From: Endomychus coccineus | Taxonomy: Eukaryota > Arthropoda > Insecta > Coleoptera > Endomychidae | Length of the DNA stretch: 64,000 nt | Direction: 5' to 3' | NCBI GenBank assembly: GCA_958510875.1 | Contig: OY294068.1 | Coordinates: 198,610,315-198,674,314, forward strand | Part shown: positions 1 to 13,400 of the stretch, one piece after another | Layout: each line of letters opens with the position of its first letter | Numbering within the stretch: the first letter of the stretch is position 1 | Translations under genes and position numbers: made by a program | The notes under the pieces: model-generated | What the model was told of the DNA's origin: nothing | Database searches by the model: none | What the model saw: only the letters and a program-made list of their open reading frames with translations

Positions 1-1460
1 AAGGAATCCAATGGTATTTCCAGGTTTTTCATACAAAAATGGTTTTGAATCTATGACATAAACTTTTATTTTTCCTTATCATCCTGTATATTGTGGAATA
101 TTCATTTTGAAATAAATTTCTTTCATTATACTTGCTTCTTTGCCTTTTAAACTTTTATTTTATTGCTGTTTTTAAAATACGCTTGAAACATAATACCTTC
201 GGAACTACTGTCAAACAATTATAATTTTTTATTCAAATGAAGCTTGCTCTTGAATTTGCTTGTTTGAATCAAGTTTTGAAGTTATACGAAGATTTTCCTG
301 TTTATTTAATATATGAAAAGTACGTTTGACATGTTGATATGTTATTGAGAATCAAATGAAGATGCTCAGGCCGCCAGCAATCTTTACTTCGACCGATACC
401 CTAAAAGGAAACAACCCTTTCGGGATATGTTTTCTAGATTGCGTCAAAACCTACTTACCTACGGTTCATTTAAAAACGAAGACCAAGAATATATGAACCC
501 AGAAATAGGGAAAGAGAATTAGAAGAAATAACTATTTTGGGGGAAATTCAAAACCAACCCAATCTTTCTTTACATAAAATGCAGTTAAATATAGGTATAG
601 TGAGAAAAGTTCACAAGTTGCTACCAAATGTCCAACAATTTTAGGGTCGACTACAATGGAGATATAATTTTAATGTTTGGGTCGGTATTTTTAGAGCAAC
701 GTTCCCTATATCTTTGAGGGTAGTCTTTCAGCAGCGCGATATATGGAACTATTACGGGAATTTATTGAACCACTTACGGATGATTTGCTATTACTGCAAA
801 TTGAAAATGTATATTTTCAACAAGACGGGGCACCATCTCATAACGACGTTTTTAAACCAACAATTTGGGGACAATTGACTTTGTCCATTGGCCGGCAAGA
901 TTCTCTGGGGAAAAATAAAGGACCTCACTTATAGACGCCATCCTGATTGGCGAGAAGCGTTGGAAGCAGCAGTGCGACATGCTTTTGAATCAATACGCTG
1001 TTAATCATGTCAGGAAGCGAAGTCGTTCATGATTCGATTTAAATGGTGCTCAATTTGAACACATATTGTAAATAAATAGTTTTAAGATTATAGTGTTTGC
1101 TCTTGTTATTTTTTATTGTTTGTATTTATTGTTGAGTTTTCTAGTTTTTAATTAAGTTTATTCTAAATCAATCTATCAACCAATAAATCACTAGAATAGT
1201 TAATAATTACTTTATATAAAGTTATTTTGTTTAATTTTTCAAATATGGCACCCCAGATTTACAAAATCCATCTATAGTATTTCAAAAACAGCAATAAAAT
1301 AAAAGTTTAAAAAGAAAAGTAGCAAGTATGGTACATATTTGAAAAGAAAAATTTATTTCAAAAACGAATATGCAAAAATATACAGGTGGCCATAGATTCA
1401 AGACCATTTTTTTATGAAAAAACTGGAGATACCATTGGATTCCTTTTAAAAAAGAGCCCA
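1..1460 (+). mobile_element. Decayed DDE (mariner/Tc1-like) transposon with long inverted ends
   Basis: The first ~175 bases are close to the reverse complement of about 1280-1455, so ~170-bp inverted ends enclose the block. The left end may be cut by the window. Between them lies a decayed transposase of the insect DDE type, read on the plus strand. An N-terminal helix-turn-helix-like stretch is at 360-480 (RYPKRKQPFRDMFSRL). The catalytic-region signature YFQQDGAPSHN is at about 815-845. A C-terminal tail is at about 920-1010. Stops and frameshifts break it throughout, so it cannot be active. The long inverted ends suggest a relict with extended terminal repeats. Confidence 0.7.
360..1030 (+). 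pseudogene. DDE transposase pseudogene
   Basis: Frames on the plus strand give pieces of an insect DDE transposase. There is an N-terminal DNA-binding segment near 360-480, and an open stretch at 743-934 with the conserved QDGAPSHN block carrying a catalytic Asp. A degraded tail ends near 1030. Stops near 520 and 640 and frame changes separate the pieces. No intact start-to-stop frame remains. Confidence 0.65.
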
Positions 1461-2020
1461 AGAATGTTTTTACAGAAACAAAAAATATTCATAAATAAAT
1501 TATTAACGGGAATGAGTAAAAAATGCACAAACTTGAAAACCTGTGGAATACATTTTAATCTATGGTTATTAATTTTTAAATTATAAATATAGAGTAAATA
1601 TTATAATACTATCTGATCGAATGAATTGAATTTAATTAATTATACTATATGCTCCAGCAATAAAATAAAAGTTTAAAAAGAAAAGTAGCAAGTATGGTAC
1701 ATATTTGAAAAGAAAAATTTATTTCAAAAACGAATATGCAAAAATATACAGGTGGCCATAGATTCAAGACCATTTTTTTATGAAAAAACTGGAGATACCA
1801 TTGGATTCCTTTTAAAAAAGAGCCCAAGAATGTTTTTACAGAAACAAAAAATATTCATAAATAAATTATTAACGGGAATGAGTAAAAAATGCACAAACTT
1901 GAAAACCTGTGGAATACATTTTAATCTATGGTTATTAATTTTTAAATTATAAATATAGAGTAAATATTATAATACTATCTGATCGAATGAATTGAATTTA
2001 ATTAATTATACTATATGCTC
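1289..2020. repeat. 366-bp tandem duplication covering the right end of the transposon
   Basis: Two nearly identical copies lie head to tail at about 1289-1654 and 1655-2020. The period is exactly 366, as the same reading frame recurs at 1386 and 1752. Each unit starts with the transposon's right inverted end and continues ~200 bp beyond it. The 66-codon frame in each copy is a by-product of the repeat and matches no known protein. Confidence 0.9.
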
Positions 2021-2039
2021 CTGTTGTTAAGAAAACTAT

Positions 2040-2965
2040 GGTTACTATTTATAGACCTGATAACTTGATATAAATATAAAAATTTAAATTTAAAAATTAA
2101 TAACCATAGATTAAAATGTAAACCTGATAACTTGATTTAAATATAAAAATTAAAATTAAAAAATTAATAACCCTAGATTAAAATGTATTATTTATAAACC
2201 TGATAACTTGATTTAAATATAAAAATTAAAATTTAAAAATTAATAACCCTAGATTAAAATGTATTATTTATAAATCTGATAACTTGATTTAAATATAAAA
2301 ATTAAAATTTAAAAATTAATAACCCTAGATTTAAATGTATTATTTATAAACCTGATAACTTGATTTAAATATAAAAATTAAAATTAAAAAATTAATAACC
2401 CTAGATTAAAATGTATTATTTATAAATCTGATAACTTGATTTAAATATAAAAATTAAAATTTAAAAATTAATAACCCTAGATTTAAATGTATTATTTATA
2501 AACCTGATAACTTGATTTAAATATAAAAATTAAAATTAAAAAATGAATAACCCTAGATTAAAATGTATTATTTATAAACCTGATAACTTGATTTAAATAT
2601 AAAAATTAAAATTTAATAACCCTAGATTTAAATGTATTATTTATAAACCTGATAACTTGATTTAAATATAAAAATTAAAATTTAAAAATTAATAACCCTA
2701 GATTAAAATGTATTATTTATAAACCTGATAACTTGATTTAAATATAAAAATTAAAATTTAAAAATTAATAACCCTAGATTAAAATGTATTATTTATAAAC
2801 CTGATAACTTGATTTAAATATAAAAATTAAAATTTAAAAATTAATAACCCTAGATTTAAATGTATTATTTATAAACCTGATAACTTGATTTAAATATAAA
2901 AATTAAAATTTAAAAATTAATAACCATAGATTAAAATGTATTATTTATAAACCTGATAACTTGTA
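2040..2965. repeat. 76-bp AT-rich minisatellite, about 12-13 copies
   Basis: The block cctgataacttgattt recurs about every 76 bp, at 2122, 2198, 2275, 2351, 2428 and so on to 2951. Between occurrences is an A/T spacer ending in aataaccctagattaaaatg. Copies differ by single bases and by a few short deletions (for example near 2610). There is no coding potential. About 40 bp of the monomer is the reverse complement of the end of the adjacent 366-bp unit. Confidence 0.93.
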
Positions 2966-3306
2966 CATACATAATATTGTACTTTTTTATTACATATAAT
3001 AAAGATGTACATTATACATTATGTAGCTACATATGTATTTATTTTCTTTATTAATTTCTCGAATTTTTCGAAAACGTGAACAACACCAGTTTTAATTAGT
3101 TCACATTATCGAGACTCTACTGTAGAATACTTTTATGTACACGCTCGAGCCATATTCGTAAGATCTATTACAAAATGTGTGAATGACTTAAAATTCTATA
3201 ACACCTCCATTTGCATCACACAATTCAATAACACTCAATTCGATACAAATTCATAAAATACACTACCCGACCAAACGTTGGGTATACGCATTTCACATTA
3301 AATTTG

Positions 3307-3374
3307 TCAACTAATCAGATTCAGATTTCTAAATTTCAGAAAATGCAGGCCGTCCTTGTCTTCTTGTTGAATAC
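3307..3374 (-). other. Stim: Possible terminal coding exon of Stim
   Basis: On the minus strand a pyrimidine-rich acceptor (tcaattcaatag) precedes a 68-base segment. It continues the phase left by the exon at 4437-4493 and reads about 22 residues (GIQQEDKDGLHFLKF...) to TGA. The phase agreement is the only real support. The peptide has no recognised homologue and lacks the polybasic tail of vertebrate STIM1. The true 3' exon could instead lie outside the window. Confidence 0.22.
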
Positions 3375-4025
3375 CTATTGAATTGATAGGTAAGGAAATC
3401 AAGCAAATAAAAAATAATGTTCAAATTAGATCTTTATCTTTCATACAGATCAGAAAAGTTACAAATTATAAAAGCAAAATAATAATTTAAAGCGAATATC
3501 ACTGAACAAATCGCTACGGTTGAAAACACACCAGCTTACTCAACAAATTTTGTCAAGTACAATATTTATAAAATACAAGGAAACAGGAAAACTAAACTTA
3601 AAATTACAAGATAAAATATCATGCTAAGAACGAGATGTCGGATTAGGTTTTTATTATATTTAATTATTTAATGGGTAAGAATATTTCTAAAATCCACTCA
3701 TGATGCTCAATTGAGCCCTAAATATTTTCGTACAATATCTAAATTATGTAAATAAACTCTTTAAAATATATTTTATTAAATTAAGTAAATATTAATATAT
3801 AGAAATAACTTGTTCAATCTCAGAATTGTTCCAATAAAACGATTGTCGTATTCAAATTGTTCAAAATATTTTTAAGGAAGACATTATGAGAATTAAGAAT
3901 GATAATAATGTGAAGATTTCCGATTTGAAAGTACCTAGTTTATAGAAAAAATATATAGAACAATATGTAATTTCAAGATTTTGCGAGTATTATAGTATTA
4001 AATAATTAATCATAATTACGTTGAG

Positions 4026-4101
4026 GGAAAGAGAGCTAAAGAGAAAAGAGAAGGGAAGAGAGATAGGAAAGAGAGCTAAAGAGAATAGAGAAGGGAAGAG
4101 A
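4026..4101. repeat. Purine-rich 40-bp direct duplication
   Basis: Two copies of ggaaagagagctaaagagaa followed by a purine-rich tail lie at 4026-4061 and 4066-4101. The plus strand is almost purely purine for ~76 bases. It is probably replication-slippage low-complexity DNA. Confidence 0.85.
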
Positions 4102-4436
4102 ACCCAAACCAAAATTGTTGTATCTATAATAAAAATGACAAAAATGTGATCATCAATAATTATAAATTATTGTAAATTAAAAGCTTATTTGTACTTGACA
4201 TGCGAGGAATAAATAATAAAACTAATCAACAAATAGCAATAAAATCGATGAAACGAGAATCATGAGGGGGCTTAAATTCGATATAACCTAATCCAACATG
4301 CTACAATTACGAGGAAATTAAAAATTACGTGTACAAACAGTTCGCAGGTAACTACTTTGGCCACCGACAAGCATTAAGATGGAAGATTTCAGATCTCAAT
4401 CTGAATATTCGTCATCTTCATGCGAAATAATCTTAC

Positions 4437-7400
4437 CTGGATGGTTACCATATATCGAAGCGATATCATCGTCCAAATCGTCCTGACTGCGCCCTTTAAA
4501 AATATCCTTCAGTCAACACACAACATTTTGTTAAGTTGTTTAGGGAATCGCATGCACATTTAGTTATCGATGGTGTCGAATTGCAAAATTGAAATACGAC
4601 AAACTTGATACCTCGTTTCGAAAAGGAAAATAATAGAAAATTTTTACACAGATTAATCAACTAAAAAATGTATATGTGAATATGTGAATTTAAAACTTGA
4701 AAAGTCAATGGAAATAAATAAATTCACCAGTTTGTAGGATTTTACAAGATCCCTCAGATGATTTGTCCAGGGATATAAGCGCATTTAAAATATCAATATT
4801 TAACCCCTTTCAATTAATTAATTATAATTAATATAATTTATAAAAACCAAACTGGAAGTTATGTGTTAATAGAGGATTATGCAAAACAACTGTATATTGA
4901 TGGATTTTAGAGTGTAATTTATTTGGAATTGAATTAGTAAAATGTGTAAAACTAATAACAATTCACCACACATTGGCATTCTTAGTATGAGTTAATAACT
5001 CTTTCTATTGCTTTTTTAATATTAGTCTGAATATTGAGATATTGATTAATTAAATAATCTTGATAAGGTCTCTCTAAAATGGGATATAAAGACGTCTTCA
5101 ATTTGTAGGGATCATTAATTAAAAAAAACCAGAGGGGCAAAAAATTGATTTATTTAGATTTTAAATTCAATTTTGATGGTCATTAAATTACGAGATAGAT
5201 TAATTTAAAAAAAAAACAGAGGGGTTCTATCCATTCGTGAATTGTGCAAAAAATAGATTTATTTAAATTTTAATGGTCATTAAATTACGAGATACCTGTA
5301 TATAAAAAATTGACAATTACAGAATAAACTAACGGGCTTTGAAAAAAAATATGTTCACAACAAATATTCGAAAATCTACAATATTGAGTAAAATTTAAAA
5401 AAGAATTGAATATATTATACTTTACCAGATTCATGAGGACTAGAAACTATTTGTGACATTTTAATTTTGAATAGTAACTCACATTGGCATTCTTAGTATG
5501 AATTAAAATTCTTTCTCTTGCTTTTTTAATATTAGCCTAATATTGAGATATTGATTAATTAAATAATCTTGACAAGGTCTCTCCAAAATGGGATATAAAA
5601 GGCATCTTCAATTTGTTGGGATCATTAATTAAAAAATAAACCAGTGCGGGTTCCATTCAATCGCGAATTGTGCAAAAAATAGATTTATTTAGATTTTAAA
5701 TTCAATTTTGATGGTCATTAAATTACGAGATAGTATATAAAAAATTGACAATTACAGAATAAACTAACGGACTTTAAAAAAAATATGTTCACAACAAATA
5801 TTCAAAAATCTAAAATATTAAGTGCAATTAAAAAAATTAAATATATTATACTTCACCAGATTCATGAGGACTTATTTGATATTTTAATTTTGAATAGTAA
5901 CTCACATTGGCATTCTTAGTATGAGTTAATAACTCTTTCTCTTGTTTTTTAATATTAGCTTAGATATTGAGATATTGATTAATTAAATAATCTTGATAAG
6001 TTCTCTCCAAAATGGGATATAAAAGACGTCTTCAATTTGTGGGGATCATTAATTGAAAAATAAACCAGTGCGGGTTCCATTCAATCGTGAATTGTGCAAA
6101 AAATAGATTTATTTAAATTTTAAATTCAATTTTGATGGTCATTAAATTACGAGATAGTATATCAAAAATCTAAAATATTAAGTGAAATTTAAAAAAAAAT
6201 TAAATATATTATACTTCACCAGATTCATGAGGACTAGAAACTACTCTCGTGAAAATATGAAATATAGTAGTTGTTTTTAGTTAATAGGGATATTGAACTC
6301 AACAACAACTAACCTACAGGGGTTTATTATTATAATAAATATATTACATGAAGGCGAAAGTTTCGCAATTATCACAAATATTAAAACAAATTTATTAATT
6401 GTGAATATAATTCCTGTCAGTTATAGATGAAATTATAAGGTTATAATTAGACCAATTATTTTTTTGTTTCCTTTTGCAACTTACAAAATTATGAACACGT
6501 AGAAATGTATCAAGAGGAAAATTGGTGTTTAAAAAAAATATTTGCAGGAGAAAATAAGCTACAATTCCAAAAAAATCTACACCAATCGCAGAAATTAATA
6601 ATATCCAGCGGTTTTCTTTCAAAAAGAACGTAACTTTTAATAAAATTTACTGCGTCCGAGAAAAAAAAAGCACAATAATTTCGTACAAATCTTCAACTAC
6701 GGCTTCCTAAAAATATACGAAGGTTGATTAAAATTGAAATTTGGGATTCCATTTCGGCAAAGTTTGCAGTTACTGTTGGTTAGAAAACATAATAAATTCT
6801 CCATTTAATAAAAAATCTTATCTTGTTCTCGTTGTCGTTGCTCGACCCAAACCCGTAAGCGACCTAAGGCAGTGGGTTTTGCCACACCGAGTACAATCAA
6901 TCGGCCTATATTTTTTCATGTCAGATCTCACGTGAACCCAAACCTTAATTTGAATCAACCTTCAACCATTTTGGTTCTATAGTAAAAAAAGTTAACTAAA
7001 GCTTAAAAAACAGCTTTCAATGGGAAAAATAAAAAAATTAGTAGCTTGCAAAGAATGTTATAACATGCCATTAACCAAATCCAAGAGACTCACCTTTGAA
7101 TCCGATAGTCCTGCCGTTGTTACGATACAGCACAGTTTCCAAATATTGGAGACCGTTATTGTTCATAACGTTGAAACTGCATAGTTGTTCAATCTTGTTC
7201 CATCGATGTACGCGTTCTTGTAGTTCGTGAGTGACCTCGTTCAACGCCGTCCTAGCCTCGACGATGCTCCTGTCCACCTCGTCTATGGATTTGCCGTGCG
7301 TCGACACGAACGCTCCAATCAAACTGGACCGTTTTTTTCTCAATTTTTCGCACTGTCGTTTGGAAGGAGGATTATTTATTATCGATTAACATAAAGAACA

Positions 7401-10400
7401 CTACAGTTTAAATGACCGTCAACATTCACACAAAGTTCGCCTTTATGGGGGAATTGGATAGGAAGGAACAATCACGATGTAATGGCCATCAACATCATAG
7501 GATCTGGTTCCCATTGATTTTGTATGGTGTTACTTTCAAAAACAATCACTTGTGCAAAATAGCCGCGATTTTACGTAATTTGAGGAAAAGTCTGTCAATT
7601 GGTCATATTTTTGATGCACTTGAGTGACTTTTGGCACCGCCGAATTATAGTTTGAATTTGAACGTCACTCAATATTCGGACCAAGTCGGTTGAATTGAAA
7701 AAGAAGGCGAGATCACAATCAAATGGCCGCCAACCTCACCAGATCTTGAGCCAATGGATTTTTCGTGGTTATTTAAAAACTAAAATGTGTGTGAAATAAC
7801 CGCGATTTTATGAAATTTGAGAGAAAATCCGTCAATTTGGCATACGTTTGATGCACTTGAGTGACTTTTGGCACCTGCAAACTATGGTTTGAATGTCCCT
7901 CAACATTCGGACTTGGTGGGAGGACCGGAACAAAAGAAACGAACGAATGGTCACCAACATTACAGGATCTTGTTCCACTTGATTTATTATGGTGTTACTT
8001 TCAAAAACAATCACTTGTGTAAAATAATCGTGATTTTACGTAATTTGAGGAAAAATCTGTCAATTGGCCATATTTTTGATGTATTTGAGTGACTTTTGGC
8101 ACCGCCGAATTATAGTTTGAATTTGAACGTCACTCAATATTCGGACCAAGTCGGTTGAATTGAAAAAGAAGGCGAGATCACAATCAAATGGCCGCCAACC
8201 TCACCAGATCTTGAGCCAATGGATTTTTCGTGGTTATTTTAAAACTAAAATGTGTGTGAAATAACCGCGATTTTATGAAATTTGAGAGAAAATCCGTCAA
8301 TTTGGCATACGTTTGATGCACTTGAGTGACTTTTGGCACCTGCAAACTATGGATTGAATGGCCCTCAACATTCGGACTTGGTGGGAGGACCGGAACAAAA
8401 GAAACGAACGAATGGTCACCAACATTACAGGATCTTGTTCCACTTGATTTATTATGGTGTTACTTTCAAAAACAATCACTTGTGTAAAATAATCGTGATT
8501 TTACGTAATTTGAGGAAAAATCTGTCAATTGGCCATATTTTTGATGTATTTGAGTGACTTTTGGCACCGCCGAATTATAGTTTGAATTTGAACGTCACTC
8601 AATATTCGGACCAAGTCGGTTGAATTGAAAAAGTAGGAGAGATTGCGATCAAACGACCGCCAACATCAGCAGATCTTGATCCACTGGATTTTTCGTGGTT
8701 ATTTTAAAACTAAAATGTGCATAAAATAACCGCGATTTCATGAAATTTGGGAGAAAATTCGTCAGTTTGGCATATTTTTGATGCACTTGAGTGACTTTTG
8801 ACATTATTGAGATTCTTATTCTACGAAAAAAATTACCAGGGGTTTAATAATAATACTCACAGCTTCTCTTGCTTGTTGCAACTGTTTTTCCGCTATTATT
8901 TTCTTCTTAACGAAATATTTATTTTCGACCTCATAAGTCAGCTGGAGCCATTGTTGAAGGGTGTAGGGAGGGGCCCAACTTCTATCTTTCAGTTCGCCTT
9001 CGGCAATTTCCAATTGAGATCTCAGTGTCTATAAAATAAGTATAGCGTTTTTCAGTATTCGCGTTTCCCTCTTCATTTCGATTTAAGACGTTACTCAAGA
9101 AAGGAAATCATATTCTAGGAACAATTTCTGCCATTTCGTTTCATTTTTATGTTTCAGATAATAATGATACACCAAGCAAATTAAAATAGTGAATCACTGT
9201 GACCTATCATCCGAGATTAAGGTAAATATTATAGCAAATATAGTGACACCAATATCACATGGGTGAGTAACACAATCGGTAATCCGGATGAAATAAAGTG
9301 CATTAAAATATTATTTGCGTTTATCATGAGTCATGTTTTTGTCAATAAACATTATCCAAATATTGAATATAAGCTAACCTTGATACGGCAATTACAATAT
9401 GCGATAAACGACGTACAGTAGTAGATCCTCACATAATTACTTACTTCACCGATTAGAAATAACGAAAATTGACATTATCATGCTCATTTCACTCTTATCT
9501 AAGAATATAATGAACGTTAGAAGCTAGAATAATTTCACTTACATATTACAATGCTATTATGAGAAATAGACGGGAATACTTTTCAAACCATTCGAACAAA
9601 ATATTGAAGAAACTCAAAAAGATATAATAATGTAATAAAATCAAAAATGAATATGAGATGCATGATTTGCTTATGGGACAACATCCAAAATACTGTATAA
9701 GCTAAAGATACAGTCACGTGATAAAATCAATAATAGGCACAAGTTACATAATAAATTAATCAATTGTTTAAAGAAAGATCACCTATTTGCCAAAAATTTA
9801 CATATATTTCAAACATGTGTCAATAAAAATAATTAAAAGAAAACGACTACTTTGAATTTGCCTTGTATAATTGATGCGCGTTTTTGTGATTCTCATACTA
9901 TTTATTTAAACTTATGTTGTTGACGTCATAACGAAACAATTATAAATTTAATAATTTTACGAGCAGTGTGATTCGAGCAAATTGCTTCCGCCTCAACCTG
10001 CATTAATAATCCATTAATCTTCCCGCTTTGATTGTTAAAATGTTCTTCTGTTTCTGTCAATTAAATTGGAAAAATCGAAATACTTAAATAATTAAATCTG
10101 AATAAATGTAGTTCTAAGAATATAAATAATTAATTGTTAACAAATCAAATCAATGTGTAAAATGTAACCACAAATAAAAATAATATAAACTTAGAAAACA
10201 ACAACAAAAATACATTTACTTTGCAATTTTTCGGGTTGATAGTAGCTCAACATTTAATATTTTCCATTTACAACTTATTAATGTGATCTATATCTGTTTA
10301 ATAATGTTAATACGAATTAATAAAATTGTTTTGTCATAAAAATTTAAATTTTTATCATTGTTTCAACAAATGTCATTAATTTTGAAGAAATTTCCATCCT

Positions 10401-13400
10401 TTATTTTTTCTATAAAAATGTTCAGGATTATTCAGAATTCATAACGAAAGGAATTTTATTTAAAGAAACCAAAGTAAATTCTAGATAAACCATGGACTAG
10501 GAGAAAAATAACCATGAAAGAAAATAAATCGTTTAAATTCATCGTCAAAAATTGACCAGAAAAATCACCAAGGAAAGAGTTTATTGTGGTTTTTATTTTT
10601 TAGTTAGTGTATTGATCAATTATGGAAATATGGAAAACACATAATAATTCATCACCTTTGTACTTATGTCATGAAAAAATGACAAATTAACTTTATTTAT
10701 TGTTGTTCCTAATTTGTATTTAATATTTATTATTTATTATTATTATTCAACGATTGACGAATGCAGCCAGCCAATTGTCCAGATATGACTCCGTTGGATT
10801 ACAGTTCGCGGAATTTCCTTTGAAGTGTAGTTTATTAATATAGTCTGGGAAATAAACTATGTTTAATAAGAAATTATCCATCTTTTTAAAAAATCGATTG
10901 TGGAAGCCGTTACTTTATGCTAATTTATTATTTTGATTATATGAAGGAACTTTGTTTTTATACCACTTTTATTATTACTATTATTATTTTATTATTATTT
11001 ATTAATCCAAAAATTTTAAATATTATCGCGAATTCATTTAATTTATGTGGTGTTTTTTGATTACCTCGCATTAATTTGAAAAGAACACATTGATTTATTT
11101 GTATTTAATCACATTTGTTTTATAATCGATTTCATGTGTCACTTTATAGTGCAATTAACTTTTTATTTGACTTCTAATTTTGATGAAACCTAATAATGCG
11201 ATGTGTTAGTGATGACGCCAATAGAAAAGACAAAAAAATTAATTGCGGAAAGTAAAACACACCTTTTACCACAGGTTCCATAACTTGTAGTATTTGGGAA
11301 AAATGTGAATAAATAATAATATACTACTTATTGTATTGAATTTTCACAAACTTCGTTTTTATTAAACAAAACGTGACATGTTTCACCACACTGGTGGCTT
11401 TATCAAACAATGGTTTATTCCTTAAATATTAAAATTAAGTATAAGAAAGAGGGAATGAGTGAGGGGCATACGAGTTACTTATAAATAAATTTAATAATGG
11501 AGAATGATCAATTTAAAAGGTGTCCTGTATTTTTAAAGTAATAATTTCAATTTTGTTTAATACTTCACTTTTAACTGACTTATGGAGAATCTCAAAATCA
11601 TCTTTGAAATGATGATGAGTTTCTTTAATATGGTTTACAACTTTTGAATCTCCTTTGTTCAAATTAAAATATTCTTTGATTCTAGTTTTGAATGTCTGAC
11701 CTGTATATTATTTATCACAATCTTCACACTCTAACTTGTATTCTCCTGATTCTTGAACTTTTTTATTCTTATCTTTGTTGTTTTTAATATATTTGCCTAC
11801 CGTAATATTTGTTCTAAAAGAAGTGGTAACATAGTGTTTATTAAAAACAATACAGATAAGAATAAAAAGATAAAGAATCAGGAGTATACAAGGTAGAGTG
11901 TGAAGATTGTGATGAATGCTATATATGCCAGAAAGACATTCAAAACTAGAATTAAAGAACGTTTTAATTTGAACAAAGGAGTTTCAAAAGTTGTAAACCA
12001 TATTAAAGAAACTCATTTCAAAGATGATTTTGAGATACTCCATAAGTCAGTTAAAAGTAAATAGTCCTCTTTTTCAAGATAATTTTGAATTTATAAAAAA
12101 TTACTTTTTTGGATTGGTGAACTTGAATCTCCGAAGTCATTTTCCCTGAAAACACAATCAATGGGCTGTAAATCAGGAAAATTTCATACAAAATTGTTCA
12201 TTTTTCACGCGTTTATCGTTTTATACGTAAAATATGTTGGTAGTCGCGTATTTCGATCCAAAGTAGACCAAAACTAGGAAAATTTGCGAAAAACTGTGGA
12301 AAACCTTTCCACGTCGTTGAAATTATCGTGTGTTAAGTCGATAATTACGAATTTGACATCAAAAACGTTTGAAAAGCACCAAAACCATCCTACTTACCTT
12401 TTTTGGATCAAAATAAGATGTTTATACTCTTGAGAATTTGTCTGAAAAATTATTATTTTCCGTGATATGGCCCCTCGAAAAACTGGGGGAATGAAAAAGG
12501 TAGAGAAAAAGTATGGTTTTATCGTTTTGTCCGAGTTTTCGGGAAAAACATGAAAAACCGGGGCCCCCTTTCTTTGACTAGCGTTTCAATTTTAAAACGC
12601 CTCAATGTCAAAACCTGAGATTTTTCTTTCCACTCCACCACTTTAGGAATTTTCGAGTGACCATATCTCGGAAAATATTCATTTTTTAGAAAAATACATA
12701 AGAGTATAACATCTTATTGTGATCCAAGAAAGGTAAGTAGTATATTTTTTTTCATCTTTACCCAAATTCAACAAGTATACAAAGACAGAAAAACTCACGC
12801 TTAGTTCCGCTTTGAGCTGCGTAATCTCCAGATCGGAATAAGAATTGTGCAACGAATCGGAATCGCCTTTCGAATCCTGCAATATCTTCTCCAGATGCTT
12901 CTTTTCCGTGGCGACCGTTTCCTGCGCCTGCTTCGCCTCCGTCAACTCCTTTTGTATCGTTTGCAGTTCCTTCTCGGCGTTCTGTAGACTGTCCATGTCG
13001 TGGTTCATACGCGTGAGATGAGTGCGGAACTTCTTGTTCTGTTGATAGCCGTGCCAGATGCCCACGCCCACGCCAATTATCAGGATGATCAGGATCAGGT
13101 CCTTCCAGTGCGGTTGACCGTCTGTCAAATCCAAAAACATCTACTCAATCTAGCAACGTGACAAAAACGGTTTCGACTATTCGAACAGAAATCCGCGAAA
13201 CAAATCACAAAGACAAATAATTATAGGTCACATGCTAACAATAATTAGAACTTCCTGTCCGTTTGAAAACCAATGTTAATTTGGAGTAATATTCACCTTT
13301 GGGAGGTCCAAACAGAACGACGTCCATCGCCTTCAGGGATATTTTGTGCCTGTGTATGGGATCTTTGATGCCGATAAGGCTTAAATAATTATTCGTATTG

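Larger units (their letters stand above)
2966..4436. other. AT-rich spacer, downstream of or within the Stim 3' end
   Basis: Apart from the purine-rich duplication at 4026-4101 and a possible terminal Stim exon at 3307-3374, I see no recognisable coding sequence, RNA gene or element here. The composition is A/T-rich with short homopolymers. Confidence 0.5.

Noticed and set aside
1386..1952. Two identical 66-codon frames as a duplicated small gene
   Set aside because: The identity comes from the 366-bp tandem duplication of a transposon end. There is no initiation context, splice sites or recognised protein.
2150..2930. Repeated AACCCTA as possible telomeric repeat
   Set aside because: It occurs once per 76-bp monomer and not as a short tandem. 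Insect telomeres are usually TTAGG; this is incidental.
2040..2965. Regular repeats resembling a CRISPR array
   Set aside because: The units are tandem with no unique spacers, AT-rich and eukaryotic in context. It is a minisatellite.
6395..6622. 75-codon minus-strand frame with a hydrophobic stretch as a Stim exon
   Set aside because: It lacks fitting splice borders and phase with the exons at 7094 and 4437, and has no resemblance to Stim.
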